A DNA stretch of 64,000 nt from a virus. Positions 1 to 8,665 of the stretch are shown piece after piece. Below the pieces are notes generated by a model that saw nothing but the letters and a program-made list of their open reading frames with translations, ran no database searches and had not been told where the DNA came from. The stretch's first letter is position 1. Each line of letters opens with the position of its first letter. The position numbers and the translations under genes were made by a program. The stretch spans positions 56,911 through 120,910 of the IMG/VR virus record IMGVR_UViG_3300031669_000003; one strand, 5' to 3'.

Positions 1-1000
1 TGTCGGTGATCTGGCACATTTTCGAGCATGCCCACTTCGATATGGGCTTATACATGGCGGTGCAGAAATAGGACGCGTGGTCCTTCTGATCGATTCTTGT
101 GAAAAGCGGTGCGTCAATCTTGAAGACGACCGGATCCATCGTTCTCCCCTCGAGGTGAACGATCACGGGACCGAGGCAATCCATGAACACCCATTCGAGA
201 CCATCGGCCCGGTCCGGTGTGGCAGTGAGGGAGATCGAGTATTGGAAGGAGATCCTGAAGATCGTGTCCGCGAACGTAGGGGCCGAGAATTTGTGTGCTT
301 CGTCAACTATGAGCAGAGATGCCTGAAGGGGCTCTTCGATGCTCCCGTTCCTGAAGAGCGTCTGAGCCATTACGATAACGATGTCGCCCCTCGTATCCAC
401 TTTAGTACGCCCAGTCGCAGGAATGCCCACTTTCTTGCATATCTTGCGCTGGTCGGCCGTGGGCATGACGAACGAGATGGACGCGCCAGGAATGAACTTA
501 TGAATCGTCTCGGCCCATTGTTCGGCGACGTGTATCTGATCGACGAGAACGATGGATCGGTGAGAGCAGACTTTGGCCAAGAACCATGTTCCGACCACAG
601 TTTTCCCACTCCCGCATTTCCCCTGGATCGTGACTCCATTCCACTTCTCGAGTGCCTTGACGGCTGCCTCGGTTCCCGCCTTCTGCTCCTCGAGGAGATC
701 TCCTACGAACTTGAACTTGGGTTCTGGTGGCCGGTCTTGGACCGCGTGGATGATCTTGTCCGACTTAACTGCGAGACCGATGCCGACTCCAGCCGCGTAC
801 TTATACTTCGGAACGAGAAGATGCTTACCGATTGTCTTGTATACCTGGAACGTCGTTTTCTTTCCCGGGGCGGATCTCGATCTTTTTGGATCAGCGGTAA
901 GATCCTTCTCCACCCTTGGCGTGAGTCTTGAGATAGGGATTACGGATACGCCGCGGAAAAAGATCTCGTCACGAAACAACGGCAACTGATCTGCTTTCAT
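1..1000 (-). CDS. SF2 DNA helicase, partial (C-terminal end outside window)
   Basis: Reading leftward from ATG at 1000, the frame is open to the window edge (about 333 codons). Walker A GKCGSGKT lies at residues 127-134, the DEAH box at 233-236 and motif III SLTATPDR at 257-264. This order is that of superfamily 2 DEAH helicases of the UvsW/RadD/XPB type, which unwind or remodel branched DNA or transcription bubbles. The N-terminal ~100 residues are a lead domain I do not recognise. The second RecA-like domain is only begun. The start overlaps the stop of the upstream gene as ATGA, so translation is probably coupled. Which SF2 subfamily it belongs to cannot be settled without the missing half. 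Confidence 0.9.
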   Translation of the reverse strand, partial: MKADQLPLFRDEIFFRGVSVIPISRLTPRVEKDLTADPKRSRSAPGKKTTFQVYKTIGKHLLVPKYKYAAGVGIGLAVKSDKIIHAVQDRPPEPKFKFVGDLLEEQKAGTEAAVKALEKWNGVTIQGKCGSGKTVVGTWFLAKVCSHRSIVLVDQIHVAEQWAETIHKFIPGASISFVMPTADQRKICKKVGIPATGRTKVDTRGDIVIVMAQTLFRNGSIEEPLQASLLIVDEAHKFSAPTFADTIFRISFQYSISLTATPDRADGLEWVFMDCLGPVIVHLEGRTMDPVVFKIDAPLFTRIDQKDHASYFCTAMYKPISKWACSKMCQITD

Positions 1001-1743
1001 CTGCCAGGTCCCAGAAGAGCAAAGATGGGAGTCCTGATGAACTTCCCCTTCTTTTCCGGATGGAGCCACGTATCGAACGTAGTGCACCATTCGCGGAGTA
1101 CGTCGAGGTGAGTCTTCTCGTTAGTCACGATCTCGCGCTTAGCATCTGCGAGCATGTTCTCAATGTCGGCCAGGTTGATTAACCCATCCAAGATGGGATC
1201 ACGTTCCACGATCTCCCACAAACTATCTGACCTATTGTTGGAGACATTCTTGTGGTCGCAGGTACGTTCAGTCCTTCTCAAAAACTGGCATTCCACCGGC
1301 TTGTTATCGAGCAGGCATCCGTGATCCGCCAGGAACGGGCACGGAATTCCGACCTTCGCCCAGTCGTATTGAAAGACGTTGGGATCGAAGGGGTTGAAGT
1401 TACGAACTCCAGCAGCACGGCACTGATGCTGCCAGACCTGGTACACACCTTTGGACTGTTCGATCGCGTGAATCTTCGCCGGATAGTTCCTGAACATCTC
1501 CCTCGACAGATATTCCAACTCGATGCGACTCGTGATGATCGGGATCCGGTAACAGCAGTCCGAGCATCCTGGAGGGCAAGGGAACTTAGGGAATCTGCGG
1601 CTGAGCAGGTTCCTGACCTCCTTGAGCACGGATCTGAATGCCTTAATCTTCGTGCCGAAGCCGACCTTGTTGTTTCCTATGGTGTTGAGGTGCTTCTGCA
1701 CCTTGGATTTCAGGGCATCGAAGAACGGGACCTCGTTTTTCAC
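997..1743 (-). CDS. YkgJ-like CxxCxxCC-type metal-binding protein
   Basis: 248 aa. The central segment FPCPPGCSDCCYR (about residues 55-67) followed by GIPCPFL, HGCLLD and PVECQFL repeats the cysteine pattern of the YkgJ family (PF03692), thought to bind zinc or an iron cluster. The N-terminal ~45 residues are basic and predicted helical. The gene sits between a small unknown gene and the SF2 helicase in a leftward operon. The enzymatic role of YkgJ proteins is not established, so no substrate is assigned. Similar proteins occur in several phage replication modules (family knowledge); a role here is inference. Confidence 0.75.
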   Translation of the reverse strand: MKNEVPFFDALKSKVQKHLNTIGNNKVGFGTKIKAFRSVLKEVRNLLSRRFPKFPCPPGCSDCCYRIPIITSRIELEYLSREMFRNYPAKIHAIEQSKGVYQVWQHQCRAAGVRNFNPFDPNVFQYDWAKVGIPCPFLADHGCLLDNKPVECQFLRRTERTCDHKNVSNNRSDSLWEIVERDPILDGLINLADIENMLADAKREIVTNEKTHLDVLREWCTTFDTWLHPEKKGKFIRTPIFALLGPGR

Positions 1744-1745
1744 GG

Positions 1746-2000
1746 CTACTCCTCGATTTCAGGGAAGTGAATGTGGGTGCTGATCGCCCGTTCCTGGACT
1801 TCCTTCACGAACTTCTCGGCACTCTTGTCGTGCGGAGCGTCGAAGAAGATGATGATCGCGCTTCCGTCTTCGTCATCCTTGACCAAGGCAAATCCTTCCG
1901 GAAGGTTGCCCATGTCGGAGTAGAGTCTCCCATTCAAGTCGCTATCATCGATTTCGACCATTGACTGCTCCACCCGGGTCATTCTCATTTTGACCTTCAC
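1746..2000 (-). CDS. small acidic protein of unknown function
   Basis: 84 aa from a GTG start at 2000, chosen because AGGAGG (2005-2010 on the minus strand) lies 4 nt before it; an upstream TTG at 2018 has no such site. It contains many Asp/Glu and a segment SAIIIFFDAP that looks like a beta strand. No recognised domain. It is followed after 2 nt by the YkgJ-like gene, so the two are probably co-translated. Confidence 0.7.
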   Translation of the reverse strand: MKVKMRMTRVEQSMVEIDDSDLNGRLYSDMGNLPEGFALVKDDEDGSAIIIFFDAPHDKSAEKFVKEVQERAISTHIHFPEIEE

Positions 2001-2022
2001 GGTTCCTCCTCTTTGCAACGGG

Positions 2023-2054
2023 CCAGGAGGGCCGTCGATGGACGACCCTCCTGG
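2023..2054 (-). terminator. intergenic hairpin, possible terminator or attenuator
   Basis: CCAGGAGGG at 2023-2031 and CCCTCCTGG at 2046-2054 form a perfect 9-bp stem with a 14-nt loop, between the DUF932-like gene (stop at 2071) and the 84-aa gene. No run of T follows on the minus strand, so it may only slow polymerase or stabilise mRNA. Confidence 0.45.
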
Positions 2055-2070
2055 TTTCCGTCAGTGCACC

Positions 2071-3315
2071 TCAGACCACCTCAACGTCAATTTGCTTCGC
2101 GAACATGACCTGCGGCATCCGCAGGACCTGGGACCCGGCTTCCTCGAGGACCACGGCCTTCTCGTAGTCCTTGTCCTTCAACTCGTGGGCCTGGAAGGTG
2201 ATGGCCTGGGCCATGGCGAAACGTGTGCGCCCGTGATCTTGCGTCTCCTCGATGTACTTGGAGAGGATGCCTTTGCTGATCTCATCGCCGAAGGAGAACT
2301 TGTCGGAGATGTTCAGGATTGCCTGTTCCGGGTGATCCACCGGCCATCCGGCGTTCTCGGCGAACAGGTCGGCGATGGCCTGGAATTTCTCGGCCACCAG
2401 GCACGCCTTAATGACGTCCCTCATGCGGGCGAAGAGGGAGGCGTTCATCTTCCGGATCGTGTCGTGGGACAAGATGTCCATGTCTTTGTACTCGGATCCC
2501 ACGTGGATCTGGGAAAGTTCTTCCGTCGACACCAGTAGGTTGGTGCACGAAAAGACCAGGAGAGTGGGCACCACGACCATCTGGGCGAGGCCTACGTCGG
2601 AGTTCTTCACTCGGAGGCCGGCACCACAGGGAACACGGATCATTTTGTGGCCGTGGCCCTTCTCTGGGAATGAGATCTCGGCCCGCATGTCGGAGAGGGT
2701 GAAGTTGAGGTGCATGCGCTCCTCGGACAGGGATCCGTCGATCTTGACGTCGTCTCGCTTAGCCTTCTCGATCTGGTCGAGGGCTATGCCGGCCACATCG
2801 AGGTTGTCGATGATCCGGTAGCCCTTGGACAGGATTGCCCGGAGAACGCCGTCGCTCCCGTTGGGCTCGAAGGCCCGGACGAGTTGGCGCTGCGTCCCGG
2901 GATCCACGCGATTTACCCTGGGTTTGGCCGTCCCGATCCGGTTGGCGATGTCGCTGTCGTGCATCCAGCGGTTAACCATGTCCGCGGCCAGATCCGGGTA
3001 CTTGGCGGCCGTGAGCCGCAGGTGGTCGAGAGGGATCCTGGTGAGGTTCGAGAGATGGGTCAAGGCCACATTGGTAGGCCTGAAGGTTCCGTCGTGTCCG
3101 CTGAACGTGAACCCAAAACGGTCCCCTTCTTTTGTCCCGATGGATTTCGCCTTGAGATCATTGCGGCGGACGATGGTGTCGAATCGCGCCTTGTTCCTCG
3201 ACTCCAGGGTCTTGGCCAGGTCGCTGATGGAGAGAAGCTTATTGGTTCTCTCGCCGAAAGGCTGAACGGTCGCTGCCGAGACGTCGAGTCCCGGTACCCC
3301 GTTTTTCTTCGCCAT
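2071..3315 (-). CDS. DUF932-like phage/plasmid protein
   Basis: 414 aa. The region GLRVKNSDVGLAQMVVVP followed by LLVFSCTNLLV is the hallmark stretch of DUF932 (phage/plasmid-like protein). The preceding segment RILSKGYRIIDNLDV fits the usual 'Y..i.N.e..' part of that family. DUF932 proteins have no defined reaction and often lie near replication or recombination genes in phages and plasmids. Here the gene sits downstream of the DNA polymerase in the same leftward run. Start ATG at 3315; the gap to the upstream stop is 28 nt. Confidence 0.6.
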   Translation of the reverse strand: MAKKNGVPGLDVSAATVQPFGERTNKLLSISDLAKTLESRNKARFDTIVRRNDLKAKSIGTKEGDRFGFTFSGHDGTFRPTNVALTHLSNLTRIPLDHLRLTAAKYPDLAADMVNRWMHDSDIANRIGTAKPRVNRVDPGTQRQLVRAFEPNGSDGVLRAILSKGYRIIDNLDVAGIALDQIEKAKRDDVKIDGSLSEERMHLNFTLSDMRAEISFPEKGHGHKMIRVPCGAGLRVKNSDVGLAQMVVVPTLLVFSCTNLLVSTEELSQIHVGSEYKDMDILSHDTIRKMNASLFARMRDVIKACLVAEKFQAIADLFAENAGWPVDHPEQAILNISDKFSFGDEISKGILSKYIEETQDHGRTRFAMAQAITFQAHELKDKDYEKAVVLEEAGSQVLRMPQVMFAKQIDVEVV

Positions 3316-3343
3316 GGATTTCTCTGCTCCTATTTCGGTGTTG

Positions 3344-3763
3344 TCAATTCCTCTCCGCCTGTGTTTTCAACTCGTCGCCCACCATTGAATTCCTAAGGAC
3401 GTTATCGAGTCGACGGAGTACGGACCCCATGGTGTCCGCGTCATCCTTGAGTACAATTCTCAAGAACGGCATGTCGTTCTTTAGGACTCTCCAGGTTGCG
3501 CCGGAGTCCTGGTACGGGCCTGTGCCTGGGTAGAGAGCGATGTCGTCGTAGGACTTCTTCAGCCTCAATATCATTGTGACGATGTCCGCTACGGCGTTTT
3601 GAATGAGCCCCCACTCGCCTGAGCCGTGAGTGTCTGCCTGACGTCCGTAGTTTCCGTTCTCCTTCTTCTCCCAGATGAAACTATCGAGGCCAATACGACC
3701 ACCTTGGGAGAGGTGAGACGTGCACAGTATCCTGAACAAGGACTCCTCGTCCTCAAACATCAT
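3344..3763 (-). CDS. hypothetical protein downstream of DNA polymerase
   Basis: 139 aa from ATG 3763 (a second ATG follows at 3760). The start lies inside the last codons of the polymerase gene, and a GCAGGAGG site just upstream decides it. The sequence is mixed alpha/beta with no motif I recognise (IVTMILRLKKSYDDIALY and FLRIVLKDDADT are typical soluble segments). Overlap with the polymerase stop suggests coupled translation and a role linked to replication, but that is inference. Confidence 0.75.
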   Translation of the reverse strand: MMFEDEESLFRILCTSHLSQGGRIGLDSFIWEKKENGNYGRQADTHGSGEWGLIQNAVADIVTMILRLKKSYDDIALYPGTGPYQDSGATWRVLKNDMPFLRIVLKDDADTMGSVLRRLDNVLRNSMVGDELKTQAERN

Positions 3764-6700
3764 ATCCACCTCCTGCGTAGAATTCGTCAATGGAGACGAA
3801 CCCCGACGACTCTGCCACCTCGGCGATTTCATCGAACTGTTCGAAGCTGGGAACGAATTTCGAGGCCCATCTCCTCTGGTCGTCATCGAGCATGGCGACA
3901 CAGGGTTTGATCCCGGATTCTGGATCAGGCATGTGTCCGATTTCCAGGATGTCGTCGTTATCCTTATCGCTCCAGGCGTCACAGATTTTCGCCGAAGCGA
4001 AGGTCGGAACTCTCAGATTGAACCAGGCGAGTTCCATGATGTACTTGACCAGGATTCCGACGTCCTGCGCCTTCTTCTCGGGAACTTCCGCACCGATTTC
4101 ATCGTGGACCTGGAGGACGAGTTTGGTGCCCTTAAACTTCCTGTTCTTGACAACGTACTCCCAGATGGCCCAGCAGATGATCTTCAGGACATCGGCAGCC
4201 GATCCCTGGATGATGAAGTTGAGGAGTTTACCGGCGGAGATGAAACTTTCCGTGAAATGACGCTCCCGGCCCGAGAGGGTTTTGAACATTCTCTGTCCCT
4301 CGTTCCAGCACCCATCGAGATACTCCATGCTTTCGGGGATTCCTGAGTAGAGGGACATGAACGCGTTCCGGAATCTGTCGGCACCCTGGATGTCGTACTC
4401 GCCGTCTTCCTTGAAGAGTTTCGCGTAGACGGCGAAGCCGGCGGCCATCATGCCGTAGCAGTTATGGGATACGAGTCCGTTAGCGATGAAGCTGTGATCG
4501 TCGGCGACGGTGAAATCATGGACGGTAGTCGGTTCGACATAGTCTATCGTGACTCTTGTAATCTTCTCCTCGGCGTCGAATCGTTTCTTTGGTTCGTAGT
4601 TCTTACCCACGACTTTGACAGTCGGAATGCTTACGAGGAATCGAATCTTGCTATTCTGCCCGACGACCCCGACGGCCGCCGATATATCCTTGCCATAGTC
4701 GTAGACTCTTGAGTTGATTCCGACGCTGTCGAGAAGCCGTATCACGTCATTCAATAGGCCACGGCTCTTGGATGCGTAGGTGATCTGCGCCCGTCTTCTC
4801 GTGACAGAGACGGATCCATCTCCGTCCCATAGAGATCCGAGAACCTCGAGACGAGCCTTCCTATTCAGCGAGAACACGGATTCTGGTATCCGCTTTCCTA
4901 TGGATTCCTTTACGCCGAACTTCCTGAGGTGTTTCTCGAACACACTTTTGGGGGCGGAGATGTGGGGAGATCCATCAAGGTCGTACCATTTGAATCCGAG
5001 GTACTTGTCCATCTTCTCTGCCACTAAGGGATTGACATTCGGGTCCTGAGAAATCTTGTATCTGGAGTTGCTGTAACTTCCCTCGGACAGGAACCAGCCG
5101 AGTAGGGCGCAGGACTCTTTCGGGGCTTTATCTCCATTGGAATATCCCCTGCCATGGTAGACGAGGTAGTTTCCAGTTTTGAGTCGGCCCATTTCGACCC
5201 ATCCCTTGCCTCCTTTCATACCGTTGGCAGAGGGGAAGTATCTTTCAAGCATGTGGTCGGGAGTGCCTGTGATGATCTTGCCGGTCGATGTCTCGACGGT
5301 AACGAGCGTCTTCGTTTTGAGTCTCTGAAGTGCTGTCACGGATCGCCACCCGGTTCTCGTCATGACCAGGTCGCCAATCTCGATCTTCTCGATGGGTCTG
5401 TAGCCGTCGATAGTCAGGATCTGCGTTCCGGCTACGAGACACAGACCGAAGTTGAGATTCTTCGCCAGCTTCCTTCCGATGTCGAATCCCACCATCTGGG
5501 AGACGAACGACTTCGTCGATGCGTGGACGTCTCCCGTGTAGTAGGTGATGCCGTCGTGGTGAACACACTCCTGGTAGATCTTCATGAGATTGGCGTCACC
5601 TGTTACGTGGGCGATCAGTCTCAATTCGATCTGGCTCAGGTCCGCGCTGAGGAACTTCTTTCCCCGTGGGGCCGCGAATGCTTCTCGGATCTTGGGTCCG
5701 AGTTGCTGGATTCGTTCGTCGTACTCATGGGGCTTTGATCTCGCTGGTATGTTCTGGAGGTTAGGCCCAGATGAGGAGGCGCGGCCTGTCTTGCGTGCTC
5801 CGATTGGGTTGAACTTGGCATAGATTCTATGATTCTTGTCTTCGAGAGACTTCAGTCGCATCTTATGGACGTAGGTCCCGTAGAGTTTCTTCAGGGATTT
5901 GAAGTTCAGGATCATCTGCGGAAGCGGGTGCTTAATCCGCATCAGATTCTTCTCATTCGTTCCCCTATTCCCTGAGTAGTCTGTGAACCCGTGGATATCA
6001 TAAAGGACGTTGGCAACCTGCTGGGGCGAGTTAGGGTTGAATTCCATCTTTGCAAGGTTGAAGACCTCGGCCTCGAACTCGTTAATGAGAGGGACGAAGA
6101 TGTCCTCCAGTTTCTGGAGTCGATCCGGATTCACATGGATGCCGGACACTTCCATTGCCGCCGCGGCGAACGTGGTCTTGATCTCCATGCCGGCCCATCG
6201 ATCGAGTCCTCGGTTTGTGAGATATCTGCGGAGGAAGTAGAAGAGCCTGAGCGTTTGCCGCGCATCGTCCTCGGCGTACTCGCGCTTCTGGGCATCTGCT
6301 TCGGCCTCGAGGTGAACCATGTCCGCTTTGAGGTCTCCGATCTTCCGGTTCATAGCCTCGATGGTTTCGTTCTTGATCTGGCTTCCGAACTTCCTTTCGA
6401 TGTAAGCGTCGACCTTCGCCTGGTAGATAGATCTCTCCTCTCGGTCCTCCTTTTTCCTGCGGCCCTTGAACCTCTCCTTCAATTCGTTTCCGAGCCGCTT
6501 TATTTCGCTCTTCGCTTCCTTGTTGATCTCGGTGATGATCTGGGACTTTCTCTCCTCGAGGTCAACTATAACCTTCTCGCTTTGACGAATCATCATCATG
6601 GCTGGAGAGTAGATGTACGCCTCCTCGTACGTGACCATCTTGTAGCCGAAGATCCGATCGACCATCTCTTTCAACCCGTGAGGGATCATCCCCTTGTAGA

Positions 6701-7025
6701 GCCACGATAGGGGGAGCGTATCGATAACCTTTGCCTGGACGTCGTTCAAGTTGAAGATCCCATTGAAGTGGAGGACCTCGAGGTCGAATCGGATGATGTT
6801 GTGTCCGATGACGCGAAGACTCGGGCGCCTCAGTTGTTCTTTGACGAACGATATGACCTCCGAGGTCGGAGGGACGGCCACAGCTACCGTGGCCGTCCCT
6901 TTACCCGAAGCCATTGCGACGAGTTCGACCTTGGCTTCCCTCGATATTTTGGAGGTCGTCTCAAGGTCGAGAGATAGGATGCCGTACTCGTCGATCTTAT
7001 CCCTGAGGAGCCTGAACTTGGACAT
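3753..7025 (-). CDS. polA: DNA polymerase I (family A) interrupted by an intein
   Basis: 1090 aa precursor; without the intein the enzyme would be 763 aa. The N-terminus has a 3'-5' exonuclease-type start (LSLDLETTS, residues ~18-26). Polymerase motif A SADLSQIELR lies near residue 460 and motif C VHDE near 973. Motif B (RKLAKNLNFG...CYG) is split by the intein after residue 528. A charged, probably coiled region around 130-250 is an insertion relative to E. coli Pol I. It would copy phage DNA with the primase and DnaB-like helicase encoded upstream. Start ATG 7025 overlaps the previous stop as TGATG. Identification is secure from the three motifs. Confidence 0.95.
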   Translation of the reverse strand: MSKFRLLRDKIDEYGILSLDLETTSKISREAKVELVAMASGKGTATVAVAVPPTSEVISFVKEQLRRPSLRVIGHNIIRFDLEVLHFNGIFNLNDVQAKVIDTLPLSWLYKGMIPHGLKEMVDRIFGYKMVTYEEAYIYSPAMMMIRQSEKVIVDLEERKSQIITEINKEAKSEIKRLGNELKERFKGRRKKEDREERSIYQAKVDAYIERKFGSQIKNETIEAMNRKIGDLKADMVHLEAEADAQKREYAEDDARQTLRLFYFLRRYLTNRGLDRWAGMEIKTTFAAAAMEVSGIHVNPDRLQKLEDIFVPLINEFEAEVFNLAKMEFNPNSPQQVANVLYDIHGFTDYSGNRGTNEKNLMRIKHPLPQMILNFKSLKKLYGTYVHKMRLKSLEDKNHRIYAKFNPIGARKTGRASSSGPNLQNIPARSKPHEYDERIQQLGPKIREAFAAPRGKKFLSADLSQIELRLIAHVTGDANLMKIYQECVHHDGITYYTGDVHASTKSFVSQMVGFDIGRKLAKNLNFGLCLVAGTQILTIDGYRPIEKIEIGDLVMTRTGWRSVTALQRLKTKTLVTVETSTGKIITGTPDHMLERYFPSANGMKGGKGWVEMGRLKTGNYLVYHGRGYSNGDKAPKESCALLGWFLSEGSYSNSRYKISQDPNVNPLVAEKMDKYLGFKWYDLDGSPHISAPKSVFEKHLRKFGVKESIGKRIPESVFSLNRKARLEVLGSLWDGDGSVSVTRRRAQITYASKSRGLLNDVIRLLDSVGINSRVYDYGKDISAAVGVVGQNSKIRFLVSIPTVKVVGKNYEPKKRFDAEEKITRVTIDYVEPTTVHDFTVADDHSFIANGLVSHNCYGMMAAGFAVYAKLFKEDGEYDIQGADRFRNAFMSLYSGIPESMEYLDGCWNEGQRMFKTLSGRERHFTESFISAGKLLNFIIQGSAADVLKIICWAIWEYVVKNRKFKGTKLVLQVHDEIGAEVPEKKAQDVGILVKYIMELAWFNLRVPTFASAKICDAWSDKDNDDILEIGHMPDPESGIKPCVAMLDDDQRRWASKFVPSFEQFDEIAEVAESSGFVSIDEFYAGGGYDV
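4461..5441 (-). other. intein (Hint domain with LAGLIDADG-type endonuclease) in polA
   Basis: 327 residues (529-855 of the precursor). It begins with Cys (CLVAGTQILT), has block B-like GTPDHM, two LAGLIDADG-like segments (LLGWFLSEGS and LGSLWDGDGS), and ends in ...FIANGLVSHN before Cys856 of the extein. These are the standard splicing residues (Cys1, His-Asn, Cys+1), so self-splicing is expected. It sits between Leu and Cys of polymerase motif B, a catalytic site, which is typical of inteins. Whether the endonuclease is active cannot be judged; both LAGLIDADG motifs keep an acidic residue. Confidence 0.93.
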
Positions 7026-8665
7026 CAGAGGTTACCCTTCTGGAAAGGGTCGAAAGCCTTGTTTCCATCCTCGATGTCATCGAGGTCATCGATCCCCGGG
7101 CGCTGGACCATCCCCTGAGGAACGGTACCTTGGCCCTGGCCTTGGCTGAACGGGGCTCTGGGATCCGCGAAGGCACCCTGGGCCTGCGGAGGATTTCCGA
7201 TCTGCTGACCCTGCTGACCCTGGGGCATGAACATCTGGCCCTGGGTTTGGGGTTGGCCCTGAGGTGCCGGCTGGCCGAACATCTGACCTTGTGGCTGCGT
7301 CTGAGGGACCTGCTGGCCCTGGGACACCGGCTGACCGAACATCTGGCCCTGAGGGGCAGTTCCAGGCTGCTGGAAGCCTCCCTGTGGCTGCTGGCCTCCC
7401 TGAGGGAGAGGCTGCGCCTGAGGCTGCGCCTGAGGCTGGGCTTGGAAGGGTGCCTGGATATTCTGGCCTGCCATAGTGGCAGGATGGCCCTGGCCGAAGA
7501 TAGGGAAGTCCTGGGCGGGCGAGGTGTTGGGCATCGGGCCTCCAGAAGCTCCGTGAACGCCCTGGAATGCCTGTCCCTGAGGATTCTGGGGCTGCCCCTG
7601 ACCTGGGAGGGGTACTTGGGCTACGAACGCGATTTGAGCGCCTCCCTGCACCGAGGGGAGCGTCTGGGCGTTGCCCTGCATGAAGGCTGGAGTTCCCTGC
7701 TGCCCCTGAGGCTGCTGGGCGGGAAATTCGCTCCCCTGGGGTACGAACTGGGATCCCGGGGCCGGAGCTACGACGGCTCCCTGCCCGAAGATCTGGAGGG
7801 CGCCGTCACGACTGTAGGTTTGCCTGTTCCCCATGTCGTGCGAGTCGCAGATCTGGATGTGTTTCATCAGCACGTCCTTCAGGCTCGCGTCGTCGAAGAC
7901 AGGCCACCCGGCGTTAATGTCGGGGAGGTGGGGCATGAACTGCTGGCAGTCGTTCGGATTGGCGAACTGCTCGAAGACCCAGGTGTCGCCGATCCGGGGG
8001 GCACGGGGCGCGTCAGAGCGGCTCACCCGGAAGATGGAGTACCGCGGGTACGGGGGACGGCCGAATTGTGGTGCCATCATGTCCACGGACCTGGTGATGG
8101 TCTCACGGACGCCGTCATCGGTGAGCTCGAGGTAGCGCATCGTGAAGGGATGCGTCTGATTCGTCTTCCTGTCGTGGTAGGGTCTGAGATCGATAACGAT
8201 GAAGATGAGCGCGAGTCTGGGGTCACGTCCGAGGACCTTGCAACTGGCGCACGGACGTCCGTTGGGATCCTGGATCCATCTTCCGTGCTGGTCGAGGGTG
8301 TAGTAGGTGCAGCGCACCAGCTCCGAGATGGCAAAGGCTTTGATCCCGCTCTTCCACGTCCTGTAAACGTCATGCGCCAGGATGGGGGAACCGTCGTTGA
8401 GGAGAAGCGCTCTCGTCGACTGGGTCTTGTCGAGCCAGAAGTCGTAGAGATGCTTCCTGGCGTCCCAAATCGCTTTCCAGACCTTGCTGGTGGTGGTGAC
8501 GTTCCTCTGCTTGGATTCCTGACCCGCTCGAGTGAGGAACTGAGTCATCGGACTCGCTTCGATCTGTGGTTGGGCGAAGATCCCTCCGGCCGGCTGCCCT
8601 TGCTGGTTTTGCGGTGCGGAGCCGAATCCCTGGCCCTGCGGTGGTCCCTGCTGGTAGTTGCTCAT
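7025..8665 (-). CDS. replication-operon protein with long Gln/Pro/Gly-rich tail
   Basis: 546 aa from ATG 8665, preceded by an AGGAGG site and overlapping the primase stop as TGATG. Residues ~1-40 are Q/G/P-rich, ~45-270 look folded (WKAIWDARKHLYDFWLDKT, CASCKVLGRDPRLALIFIVIDL) and contain one CxxC. From ~285 to the end the chain is built of Gln-Pro-Gly-rich repeats ending in an acidic DDLDDIEDG segment. A folded domain, a low-complexity linker and an acidic tip is the layout of single-stranded DNA-binding proteins, and the position between primase and polymerase suits that. I see no OB-fold signature by eye, so SSB is only a proposal. Confidence 0.8.
   Translation of the reverse strand: MSNYQQGPPQGQGFGSAPQNQQGQPAGGIFAQPQIEASPMTQFLTRAGQESKQRNVTTTSKVWKAIWDARKHLYDFWLDKTQSTRALLLNDGSPILAHDVYRTWKSGIKAFAISELVRCTYYTLDQHGRWIQDPNGRPCASCKVLGRDPRLALIFIVIDLRPYHDRKTNQTHPFTMRYLELTDDGVRETITRSVDMMAPQFGRPPYPRYSIFRVSRSDAPRAPRIGDTWVFEQFANPNDCQQFMPHLPDINAGWPVFDDASLKDVLMKHIQICDSHDMGNRQTYSRDGALQIFGQGAVVAPAPGSQFVPQGSEFPAQQPQGQQGTPAFMQGNAQTLPSVQGGAQIAFVAQVPLPGQGQPQNPQGQAFQGVHGASGGPMPNTSPAQDFPIFGQGHPATMAGQNIQAPFQAQPQAQPQAQPLPQGGQQPQGGFQQPGTAPQGQMFGQPVSQGQQVPQTQPQGQMFGQPAPQGQPQTQGQMFMPQGQQGQQIGNPPQAQGAFADPRAPFSQGQGQGTVPQGMVQRPGIDDLDDIEDGNKAFDPFQKGNL

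Noticed and set aside
4461-5441. Group I intron in the polymerase gene
   Set aside because: The insert is in frame and has intein splicing residues (Cys1, HN, Cys+1) and Hint blocks, so splicing is at protein level.
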